From contig DASVES010000211.1 of NCBI GenBank assembly GCA_036380435.1, positions 1 through 20,296 on the forward strand: a stretch of 20,296 bases of DNA. Reading direction: 5' to 3'. This DNA is from DASQDT01 sp036380435. Its GTDB lineage: Bacteria > Acidobacteriota > Blastocatellia > Pyrinomonadales > Pyrinomonadaceae. The number at the start of each line of letters is the position of its first letter. Positions within the stretch are counted from its first letter, which is position 1. The notes under the pieces were generated by a model that was given only the letters and a program-made list of their open reading frames with translations, was not told the DNA's origin and ran no database searches. The translations under genes and the position numbers were made by a program. Positions 1-8,600 of this stretch are shown one piece after another.

Positions 1-54
1 CCGCCCGACGAACTCCTCAGGCTGCTCGAAGCGGAGGGCGAAATGAATGCGTGA
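1..54 (+). CDS. C-terminal end of a truncated gene, probably an upstream NRPS
   Basis: Frame 1 is open from the first base and ends at a TGA at 52-54, giving the tail PPDELLRLLEAEGEMNA. This short acidic helix resembles the tail of the NRPS that ends at 5585 (SPEEVRRLLDERALTQN). Such tails often follow the last carrier domain of an NRPS subunit and may serve in docking. The gene lies 69 bases upstream of the dioxygenase start, on the same strand, so it is probably the preceding gene of the same operon. No catalytic domain is inside the window, so the NRPS assignment is an inference from tail similarity and position only. Confidence 0.5.
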   Translation, partial: PPDELLRLLEAEGEMNA

Positions 55-108
55 GCGCGCGCCGGCGCGAAGCGTTTGAAGTGGCGCGAAACGGGTCTTC
101 ACACCCGC

Positions 109-116
109 GGGAAGGA
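109..116 (+). promoter_or_regulatory. Ribosome binding site of the dioxygenase gene
   Basis: The purine-rich GGGAAGGA lies 7 bases before the ATG at 124. It favours that ATG over the in-frame ATG at 76, which has no such site and would add 16 residues without family similarity. Confidence 0.6.
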
Positions 117-123
117 ATTGACG

Positions 124-966
124 ATGACTCTCACCGAACAACACGTGAAGAAATACGAGGAGGATGGCTTCCTCTTCTTCCCCGAGCACTTGTCCGCCGC
201 GGACATCGAACCGCTGCGGGAACAACTGCCCGCCGTCTATGCCGAGGACTCCGCGCGATGTGTGCTGGAGGAGGGAGGCCGCGTCGTGCGCTCGGTTTAC
301 GCTTCGCACACGACGAACGAGACTTTCAGGCGGCTGTCCGAAGACCCGCGTCTCGTCGCGAAGGCGATGAAGATACTCGGCGGCGAAGTCTACATCCACC
401 AGTTCAAGATCAACGCCAAGGCCGCCTTCGGCGGCGACCGCTGGGAGTGGCATCAGGATTACGTCTTCTGGCGCGAGGAGGATGGGATGCCGACGGCCCG
501 TGTCACGAACGTCGCCGTCTTCCTCGACGAAGTGAACGAGTTCAACGGCCCGCTGCTGCTCATCCCCGGCTCGCACCGGCAGGAGGTCATCGAAGTCGAA
601 GGGCGCTCGGAAATCCCCGCGGCCTACGCCGACAGCCCGGCCTGGATAACGAACCTGACGGCGGAGCTGAAATACAGTCTCCCGCGTGACATCGTCGCGG
701 GGCTGGTCAAACGCCACGGCATCGTCGCCCCGAAGGGGCCGGCCGGCTCCGTCCTCATCTTCCATCCGAACCTCGTACACGGCTCGGTTCAAAACATCTC
801 ACCGTTTGAGCGGACAATCGTCTGCGTCACCTATAACAGCATCTTCAACACTCCGCCGGCACTCGAAAAGATGCGGCCCGCTTTCCTCTCGAGCCGCGAC
901 TTCACGCCCATCAGGCTACGTGATGACGAGCACCGTGCCGCGCGAGAAGAGAAGGAGCGTCGATGA
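124..966 (+). CDS. EctD-like Fe(II)/2-oxoglutarate dioxygenase (PhyH superfamily), putative NRPS-cluster hydroxylase
   Basis: A 280-residue protein of the phytanoyl-CoA dioxygenase superfamily. The stretch WEWHQDYVFWREEDGMP (107-123) matches the ectoine hydroxylase signature and supplies the HxD iron ligands H110 and D112. FHPNLVHGSVQN (213-224) supplies the distal ligand H219. R230 lies 11 residues later, the same spacing as the 2-oxoglutarate-binding Arg in EctD. The active site therefore looks complete. Length is close to that of EctD, about 300 residues. No ectoine synthesis genes are nearby. The gene sits inside an NRPS operon, and its TGA overlaps the next ATG (ATGA, 963-966). It probably hydroxylates a free amino acid or a carrier-bound residue of the peptide, as related enzymes such as the leucine hydroxylase GriE do; the substrate is not readable from sequence. 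Start chosen at 124 because of the ribosome binding site. Confidence 0.88.
   Translation: MTLTEQHVKKYEEDGFLFFPEHLSAADIEPLREQLPAVYAEDSARCVLEEGGRVVRSVYASHTTNETFRRLSEDPRLVAKAMKILGGEVYIHQFKINAKAAFGGDRWEWHQDYVFWREEDGMPTARVTNVAVFLDEVNEFNGPLLLIPGSHRQEVIEVEGRSEIPAAYADSPAWITNLTAELKYSLPRDIVAGLVKRHGIVAPKGPAGSVLIFHPNLVHGSVQNISPFERTIVCVTYNSIFNTPPALEKMRPAFLSSRDFTPIRLRDDEHRAAREEKERR
952..957 (+). promoter_or_regulatory. Ribosome binding site of the glycosyltransferase-NRPS gene
   Basis: AAGGAG ends 5 bases before the ATG at 963, inside the 3' end of the dioxygenase gene. With the ATGA stop/start overlap it indicates coupled translation of hydroxylase and NRPS. Confidence 0.65.
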
Positions 967-3900
967 AACTGGCGTTGGCCATGAATGTGCCATACGCGCG
1001 CGTTTACGGCGGGGCAAATCGTTCGAACCGCGCTTTGGCCGAAGCCCTTGCCGCGAGGGGCCACGAGGTGCATGTCATCACCCCGGCCCTGGCCGTGCCG
1101 AGCACCATCACCCGCGAGGACTTCGTCGCGGGGCTGGCAGCGGAGGGCGTCGCCGTCCGCTCCGAAGGGAGCGTGGACCGTTTCAATCTGGGCGGGGTGG
1201 AGGTTCATGCGTTGGCCGAACAGTCACAACTGCGCGGCTATCTGACGCAGGCGCTCGGCCGGTTGGAACCCGACTGGGTGCTGGTGTCCTCGGAAGACCC
1301 TTCGCAAAACCTGCTCGACGCGGCGCTGCAAACCTGTCCCTCGCGGGTCGTCTACATGGCCCTGACGCCGCCAATGCTCCCGTTCGGGCCGGTGAGCCTG
1401 TATCCCGGCGAAGCGCGCACCGCACTGCTCGGCCGCGCCGCTGGGATAGTCTCCATCAGCGATTATCTGGCGCGCTACATCAAGGAGTGGGCGGGCTTTG
1501 AGTCGTTCGTCTTTGTGCCCCCGCATTACGGCGCCGGCCCGTTCCCCGACTTCGGGCGTTTCGACGACGGATACGTCCTGCTGATGAACGCCTGCGCCAT
1601 GAAGGGCCTCCCCGTTTTCCTCTCGCTCGCGCGGATGCTGCCCCGCGTGTCTTTCGCCGCGCTCCACGGCTACGGCACGACCGAGGCGGACCGTGAGGCG
1701 CTGAAGTCGCTGCCGAACGTGTCCATCCTTGAGAACAGCAAAAACCTCGACGACATTTTTCGTCAGACGCGCGTGCTCCTGATGCCTTCGCTGTGGGCCG
1801 AAGGCTTTCCGCTCGCCGTCATCGACGCGATGTTGCGCGGCATCCCCGTCATGGCCGCCGCGCACAGCGGGCTGGTCGAGGCCAAGCTGGGAACCGACTA
1901 CCTGCTCCCCGTCCGGCCGATTGAGCATTTCGCCGATAGCCTCGATGACAACATGCTCCCGTCGCCAATCATCCCCGAACAGGATGTCGAGCCATGGCGC
2001 GACGCGCTGGTCGAACTGCTCACAGACGGCGACGTGTACCGGCGGCAGTCGGAGGCGGCGAGGACGGCCGCGCGCGCCTACGTCGCGAGACTCGGCGTCG
2101 AGCCGCTCGAAGAATTCCTGCGCGGACTGGAGACGCGCCCGCGCCCCGGCGGCATGCGGCCCGAGACACCGGAAGCGAAAAAAGATGACGCCTTCGCCAG
2201 CGCCGCCGCTCTGACTCCCGAGCAGAAAGCCCTCCTGATGTTGCGGCTGCGTAAAAAGGCGCGGGCCGCGCAGGTCGTCGAGACGGGAAAAAACTCCATC
2301 CCGTCGGTCTCGCGTGACCTGAACACTCCGCTCTCATTCGCGCAGAATCGACTCTGGTTCCTTGATCAGTTGGAGCCGGGCAACCCCTTCTACAACTGCC
2401 CTATCGCCATCCGCCTGCGAGGCCGGCTCGACGCGGCGGCGCTGGCCGGCGCGCTGGGCGAGATCGTTCGACGCCACGAGGTCTTGCGGACGACGTTCAA
2501 GTTGGTCGGCGACCGACCCATACAAATAATCTCGGAGCGAGAGCAGGAGCTGCCGGTCGTAGACCTCAGCGGGCGGCCCGGTGCGGAGCAAGAGGCGCGC
2601 CGTCTCCTCTACGAAGAAGCACGGCGGCCTTTCAGGCTCGATGAGGGGCCGCTCCTGCGCACCACGCTGATTCGCATGAGTGAGCATGAGCACGTCCTCG
2701 TCGCCGTCGTCCACCACATCGTCGCGGACGGATGGTCTACCGGAATTTTGGTGCGTGAGATTAAAACACTCTACGAGTCGTTCTCCCGTGGGGAGTCTTC
2801 GCCGCTCGCCGAGCTACAGATTCAGTATGCGGATTTCGCACACTGGCAACACGAACATCTTCAGGGCGAGCGCATGGAGAAGCTCATCAACTTCTGGGAG
2901 CAACAACTCGGCGGCAACCTCCCCGTGCTCGAACTCCCCGCCGACCGGCCACGCGCGAACGTCCAGACCTTTGCCGGCGCGCGCCACGCACTCGCGCTCC
3001 CCCGGTCTCTCACCGAAGAACTCGGGGCGCTGTGCCGGGCCGAGGGCGCGACCCTGTTCATGTTGCTGCTGTCGGCGTTCAAGGTGCTGCTCCACCGCCA
3101 CACGCGGCAGGCCGACATCATCGTCGGCGCGCCCATCGCCAATCGCAATCGCCGGGAGATCGAAGACCTCATCGGGTTCTTTGTCAACACACTGGTGCTG
3201 CGTACAGACATTTCAGGCGACCCAACCTTTCAGGAGTTGTTACGCCGCGTCTCACGCGTCACGTTGGAGGCATACGACCATCAGGACTTGCCCTTCGAGA
3301 AACTGGTCGAGGTCTTACAACCGGGGCGCGACATGGGCCACTCGGCGCTGTTTCAGGTGATGTTCGTGCTACAGAACGCGCAGCTCGCGCCGCTGGAGTT
3401 GCCGGGCCTCATGCTGACTCCCGTCGATCTCCACAGCGGCACGTCGAAGTTCGATTTGACATTGGAGATGGTGGAGGCGGAGGAAGGGCTGACGGCGCTG
3501 CTGGAATACAACACGGACTTATTCGACGCCGCCACCGCCGAAGGAATGTTGGAGCAGTATCAGACGTTGCTTGAGGCCGTCGTGCGCGAGCCGCGGTCGA
3601 AAGTCTCGGCCCTGCCCCTGCTCTCGCCGGAAGCGGAGCGGCGGCTGCTATCGGAATTTAACGATACGGCGGTTGCGTTCCCGCCGCCTCACTGCATCCA
3701 CCAGATTTTCGAAGAGCAGGTCGAGCTGACTCCTGACGCCGTGGCGCTCGTCTTCGAGGAAGAACAGTTGACCTATCGCGAGCTGAACCGGCGCGCGAAC
3801 CAACTGGCACACCACCTCCGATCTTTTGGCGTTGGGCCGGATGTGCCGGTCGGCATCTGCATGGGGCGTTCGATTGAGACAATCATTGCCGTGCTCGGCA

Positions 3901-5585
3901 CGCTCAAGGCCGGCGGGGCTTACCTGCCGCTCGACCCCGTGTACCCGGCCGAGCGTCTCGCCTTCATGCTCGAAGACTGCCAGGCGAGCGTCCTTCTCAC
4001 TCAAAGCGATTTACTCGGGGCGCTGCCGCCGGGCCGGGCGCGCGTGCTGTGCCTCGACGACGCGCGCGAAGAGTTGAATGGCGAGAGCGACGCGAACCCG
4101 CGTAGCGGCGTGGCCGAGGAGAACCTCGGTTACATCATCTACACCTCCGGCTCGACGGGAAGGCCGAAAGGCGTCTCCCTCCCGCAGAGGGCTTTGGTAA
4201 ATCTTCTGCGGTGGCATTGCGCCACGCTCCGACCGGGCGCGCGCACGCTCCAGTTCGCCTCGCTGAGCTTCGACGCCAGCTTCCACGAAATATTCGCCGC
4301 CCTGTTCACGGGCGGGACTCTCTATCTGATGCAGGAAGGTCTGCGCCGCGACATGAATGCGCTCGCCGTGCTCATGCGCGATCAGGCAATCGAGAAGATC
4401 ATTCTGCCCGTCGTCGTCTTACAGGAATTGGCCGCGGAGGCGCGCGAGCGTGGGCACGAGTTCCCACGGCTGAAGGAAGTGATGGCGACCGGCGAGCAGT
4501 TGCAAGTCAACAAATCCGTCATCGATTGGTTCGACGACATGCAGGGTGGGCCACGGGGCGGCGGCTGCTCGCTCCACAATCACTATGGGCCTTCGGAGAC
4601 ACACGTCGTCACGTCCTACACGTTGCCGCCCGCGCCGCGAAACTGGCCGACGTACCCGCCCATCGGACGCCCCGTCGCCAACACGCAGATTTACATCCTC
4701 GACGCGCAACTCAACCCGACGCCGACAGGCGTGCCCGGCGAGCTGTACATCGGCGGGGCGAATCTGGCGCGGGGCTATTTCAACCGGCCCGATTTGACCG
4801 CCGAAAAATTCATCCCGAACCCGCACGGCGACGAAGCCGGGGGCCGCCTCTACAAGACCGGCGATCTGGCCCGCTACCGCGCGGACGGAAACATCGAGTA
4901 CCTGTGCCGCATCGATCATCAGTTGAAGGTGAGGGGATTCCGCGTCGAGCCGGGTGAGGTCGAATCAGTGCTCGGGTCGCACCCGGCAGTGGAGAAGACG
5001 GTCGTGCTCCTGCGCGAGTTCGCGCCGGGCGACAGGCGGCTGGTCGGCTACGTCGTCGGCCGGCAGGGGCCGCGACCCTCGGCCAGTGAGCTGCGCGAAT
5101 TCCTGTTGCGGAAGTTGCCGGAGTACATGATTCCTTCGGCCTATGTCTTTCTGGACGCGCTCCCGCTGACCCCGAACGGGAAGCTCGACCGCGACGCCCT
5201 GCCGATGCCCGATTCGGCGCGCCCCGACGTGGGCGGCGGCTTCGTCGCGCCGCGCACAGAGATTGAGAAGTCACTTGCGGAGATTTGGGCCGGAGTCTTA
5301 GGCATCGACCTCGTCGGCGTCAACGACAATTTCTTTGAACTCGGCGGGCACTCTCTACTGATGATTCAGATCGTCTCGCGCATCTCGGAAGCCCTGCACG
5401 TCGAGCTGCCGTTGAAGGACTTCTTTCAACTCCCGACCGTGGCGGAGCAGGCCGCCGCCGTCGGCCGACTGATGGCCGAGGGGAGCGAACAGCGCGGGAT
5501 CGAACAGTTGTTAGACGATCTGGATCAGCTTTCGCCAGAAGAGGTGCGGCGACTGCTCGATGAGAGGGCCTTGACGCAGAATTGA
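963..5585 (+). CDS. Glycosyltransferase-NRPS fusion protein (GT4-C-A-T)
   Basis: A 1540-residue protein with one uninterrupted frame. Residues 1-395 are a GT-B glycosyltransferase of the GT4/group 1 type: an N-terminal glycine loop (VYGGANRSNRALAEALAARG) and the acceptor/donor motif EGFPLAVID (280-288), where the second acid of the usual E-x7-E is Asp. A linker with an NRPS-style leader helix (418-438) follows. The condensation domain spans 455-890 (LCL-like, HHIVADG at 584-590). The adenylation domain spans 910-1412 (YTSGSTGRPKG, NHYGPSETHVV, YKTGDLARY, NGKLDR with K1407). The carrier domain follows with GGHS and phosphopantetheine Ser1464. My reading of the specificity residues is D-A-H-I-M-T-H-V-V-K; the HVVK half and the LHNHYGPSETHVV context resemble proline-type domains, but D-A-H and T do not, so the substrate is open. 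There is no epimerase or thioesterase domain. The protein is presumably cytosolic and hands its chain to the next NRPS, encoded 61 bases downstream. Confidence 0.92.
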   Translation: MKLALAMNVPYARVYGGANRSNRALAEALAARGHEVHVITPALAVPSTITREDFVAGLAAEGVAVRSEGSVDRFNLGGVEVHALAEQSQLRGYLTQALGRLEPDWVLVSSEDPSQNLLDAALQTCPSRVVYMALTPPMLPFGPVSLYPGEARTALLGRAAGIVSISDYLARYIKEWAGFESFVFVPPHYGAGPFPDFGRFDDGYVLLMNACAMKGLPVFLSLARMLPRVSFAALHGYGTTEADREALKSLPNVSILENSKNLDDIFRQTRVLLMPSLWAEGFPLAVIDAMLRGIPVMAAAHSGLVEAKLGTDYLLPVRPIEHFADSLDDNMLPSPIIPEQDVEPWRDALVELLTDGDVYRRQSEAARTAARAYVARLGVEPLEEFLRGLETRPRPGGMRPETPEAKKDDAFASAAALTPEQKALLMLRLRKKARAAQVVETGKNSIPSVSRDLNTPLSFAQNRLWFLDQLEPGNPFYNCPIAIRLRGRLDAAALAGALGEIVRRHEVLRTTFKLVGDRPIQIISEREQELPVVDLSGRPGAEQEARRLLYEEARRPFRLDEGPLLRTTLIRMSEHEHVLVAVVHHIVADGWSTGILVREIKTLYESFSRGESSPLAELQIQYADFAHWQHEHLQGERMEKLINFWEQQLGGNLPVLELPADRPRANVQTFAGARHALALPRSLTEELGALCRAEGATLFMLLLSAFKVLLHRHTRQADIIVGAPIANRNRREIEDLIGFFVNTLVLRTDISGDPTFQELLRRVSRVTLEAYDHQDLPFEKLVEVLQPGRDMGHSALFQVMFVLQNAQLAPLELPGLMLTPVDLHSGTSKFDLTLEMVEAEEGLTALLEYNTDLFDAATAEGMLEQYQTLLEAVVREPRSKVSALPLLSPEAERRLLSEFNDTAVAFPPPHCIHQIFEEQVELTPDAVALVFEEEQLTYRELNRRANQLAHHLRSFGVGPDVPVGICMGRSIETIIAVLGTLKAGGAYLPLDPVYPAERLAFMLEDCQASVLLTQSDLLGALPPGRARVLCLDDAREELNGESDANPRSGVAEENLGYIIYTSGSTGRPKGVSLPQRALVNLLRWHCATLRPGARTLQFASLSFDASFHEIFAALFTGGTLYLMQEGLRRDMNALAVLMRDQAIEKIILPVVVLQELAAEARERGHEFPRLKEVMATGEQLQVNKSVIDWFDDMQGGPRGGGCSLHNHYGPSETHVVTSYTLPPAPRNWPTYPPIGRPVANTQIYILDAQLNPTPTGVPGELYIGGANLARGYFNRPDLTAEKFIPNPHGDEAGGRLYKTGDLARYRADGNIEYLCRIDHQLKVRGFRVEPGEVESVLGSHPAVEKTVVLLREFAPGDRRLVGYVVGRQGPRPSASELREFLLRKLPEYMIPSAYVFLDALPLTPNGKLDRDALPMPDSARPDVGGGFVAPRTEIEKSLAEIWAGVLGIDLVGVNDNFFELGGHSLLMIQIVSRISEALHVELPLKDFFQLPTVAEQAAAVGRLMAEGSEQRGIEQLLDDLDQLSPEEVRRLLDERALTQN

Positions 5586-5632
5586 ACCGGAGAATGTGAG
5601 ACGTGAGCGGTGGAGAAGACCGTCCATTACAT

Positions 5633-5639
5633 AAGGGAG
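5633..5639 (+). promoter_or_regulatory. Ribosome binding site that supports a TTG start
   Basis: AAGGGAG lies 7 bases before the TTG at 5647. No ATG or GTG follows in frame before the conserved condensation domain start, and the resulting N-terminus (SNTSERIANLSQEKRRLLE) is a normal NRPS leader helix. Confidence 0.65.
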
Positions 5640-5646
5640 CCAGAGC

Positions 5647-8600
5647 TTGAGTAATACTTCTGAACGCATCGCAAATTTGTCGCAGGAAAAACGTCGCCTC
5701 CTTGAGCTTTTGTTACTCGAAGAAAAGGGGCGCGGGCCTCGCGACGAGCGCATCCCTGCGCGCGGCGAAGTCTCCCCGTCGTCGCCGCTTTCCTTTTCAC
5801 AGCAGCGGCTCTGGTTCTTCGATCAGGTGACGCCGGGCAGCCCCCTCCATAATCTCTCCAGCATCCTGCGGGCCAGAGGGGCGTTAAATCTGAACGCATT
5901 TGAACAGAGCCTTAACGAGTTGGTTCGCAGACATGAGTCGTTGCGGACGACCTTTCCGGCGGATGAGGGCCGCCCGCTTCAGTTAGTGGCCGCGCCCCGG
6001 CCCCTGCAAATCACAGTCAACGATCTCGGTGATTTACCGGAGACAGCACGCGAGGCGGAAGCTTTGCGCGTGGCTGCCGAGGAGGGCCGCCGTCCCTTCG
6101 ATTTGGCGCGCGGCCCGTTGATGCGCGCCTCCGTCCTGCGCCTCGGGCCGGAAGACCATCTGCTCGTTTTTACCACGCACCACATCGTCAGCGACGGGTG
6201 GTCGCAGGGCGTCATCGTGCGCGAGATGTCGGAGCTTTACCGTTCATTCCTCACGGGTGCGCAGGTTCGTCTGCCGGAGTTGCCGATTACATACGCCGAC
6301 TTCGCCAACTGGCAGCGGGAGACGTTGCGGGGCGAGGCGCTTGAGGCCGACCTTACCTACTGGAAGCGGGCACTGGACGGCGTCGCCCCACTCGACCTGC
6401 CGTTGGATCGCCCGCGGCCTGCCGTGCCGGACTTCCGAAGCGAGGAAGAAGTATTCGAGTTGCCCGAGCATTTATCCGAGGCTCTCAGGGCGCTCAGCCG
6501 ACAGGAGGGCGTCACGCTCTACATGACGCTCCTCGCCGCGTTCGAGGTGTTGCTCCGACGCTACACGGGACAAACCGATATCAGTGTCGGCTCCTCTGTC
6601 GCCAACCGCACGCGGCGAGAGATCGAGAACATCGTCGGCTGCTTCGTCAACATCCTCGTGTTGCGCACAGACCTCTCGGGCGACCCGACAATTGGTGAAC
6701 TGCTCGGACGCGTTCGAGAGGTGTGCCTCGGCGCGTATGCCCACGCCGAGTTGCCGTTCGAGCGCGTGGTCGGCGAGGTTCAGACCGACCGGAACTTAAA
6801 TCACAACACGCTGTTTCAGGTGGCGTTCATCTTGATGAGCGCGCCGGCCCCCGATCTGCAACTGCCCGGCCTCAGCCTGAGCCGGGTGGAGATAAACCAC
6901 GGGCTGACCGAATACGATCTGAGCCTGATGCTGGCCGAAGAGGGGCAGAGATTGGTCGGGCGGCTCACTTACAGGTCGGAGTTGTTCGGGCGCGACACGG
7001 CCCGGCGCATGCTCGGCCACTGGCGACGGATACTCGAAGGCTTCGTCGCCGACCCGCACCGGCGCCTCTCCGAATTGGAGCTACTTTCCAACGCCGAGCG
7101 CCAGCATCTCCTTCACGATTTAAATCAAACGGCAACGGACTACGAACGTGAGATGTGCGTTCACGAAGTGTTCGAGCGACAGGCGGAGCTCGCGCCGGAC
7201 GCGGTCGCCGTCGTCCACGACGGGGGGCAGTTGACCTATGGCGAGTTGAACCGGCGTGCGAACCAGCTCGCGCGACACCTGCGCTCGCTGGGGGTCGGGC
7301 CTGAGGTGCGCGTCGGCGTCTGCGTCGAGCGGTCGCCGGAGATGATCGTGGGGCTGCTGGCGATCCTCAAGGCCGGCGGCGCCTACGTCCCACTCGACCC
7401 TTCATACCCGCTTGAGCGCCTGACCTTCATGCTGGAAGACTCGGCGGCGCCCGTGCTCTTGACGCAGGAACACCTGTTGGACGTGCTGCCCGCCACATGG
7501 GCCTCGGTGGTTTGCCTCGACTCGGATTGGGAACTCGTCTCGCGGCAGAGCGGCGAAGACGTTCGGGGCGGGGCCGCCCCTGAAAACCTTTGCTACGTGA
7601 TGTATACGTCCGGCACGACGGGCAGGCCGAAAGGCGTCAGCGTTACTCACAGGGGGGTGGTGCGCCTCGTCAGAGAAACGAACTACGTGAATCAAACCCC
7701 GCATGACACCTTTCTGCAATTCGCACCAATCTCTTTCGACGCCTCGACCTTCGAGGTCTGGGGGAGTCTGCTGGGCGGCGCGCGTCTCGCACTGGCCCCC
7801 GCATCCACCAGATCGCCGGAAGAACTCGCCGAGACCATCCGCACTCACCGTGTGACGATACTGTGGCTCACCGCGGCGCTGTTTCACCAGATGGCCGAGC
7901 ATTACCCCGAAAGCCTCTTCGGCGTTCGCCAACTGCTCGCGGGCGGCGACGTGTTGCAGCCCTCCCAGGTGCGGAAAATGCTTCGGGGGCCGGCGGAGAA
8001 TCTGCTCATCAACGGATACGGGCCGACGGAAAATACGACCTTCACCTGCTGCCACGTCATGTCCGCCGGCGACGACCTCGAAGGCGCCGTCCCCATCGGG
8101 CGGCCGATAGCCAACACACAGGTTTACATCCTCGACGAACACATGAGGCCGCTGCCCATCGGCCTGCCCGGAGAACTATATATCGGCGGCGACGGGCTGG
8201 CGCGCGACTACCTCAACCGGCCGGGCTTGACCGCCGAAAAGTTCGTCCCGCATCCGTTCGCCGACGGCCCCGGTGAGCGACTCTTCCGGTCGGGTGATCG
8301 TGCGCGTTACCTAGTCGATGGCAACATCGAATTTCTGGGACGTGCGGACGGTCAGGTCAAGATTCGCGGTTTCCGCATCGAGTTGGAGGAAGTCGAGAGC
8401 GCGCTATTGCGGCACCCTTCGGTGGGGCAGTGCGTCGTCGTCGCGCGCGAGGAGCGGCCGGGCGACAAGCGTCTCGTCGCCTACGTCGTGTCGGGTCTTG
8501 GGCAGCCCGCCGAGCCGGAACAGTTACGCGGCTTTCTGAAACTACGCCTGCCCGATTACATGCTGCCGTCCGCCTTCGTCGCGCTCGAAGCACTGCCGCT

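Noticed and set aside
7402..8142. Long open frame antisense to the second NRPS (and similar ones along 963-13020)
   Set aside because: It has no recognisable domain and its composition is that of the opposite strand of a GC-rich NRPS gene; the sense frame has strong motifs throughout.
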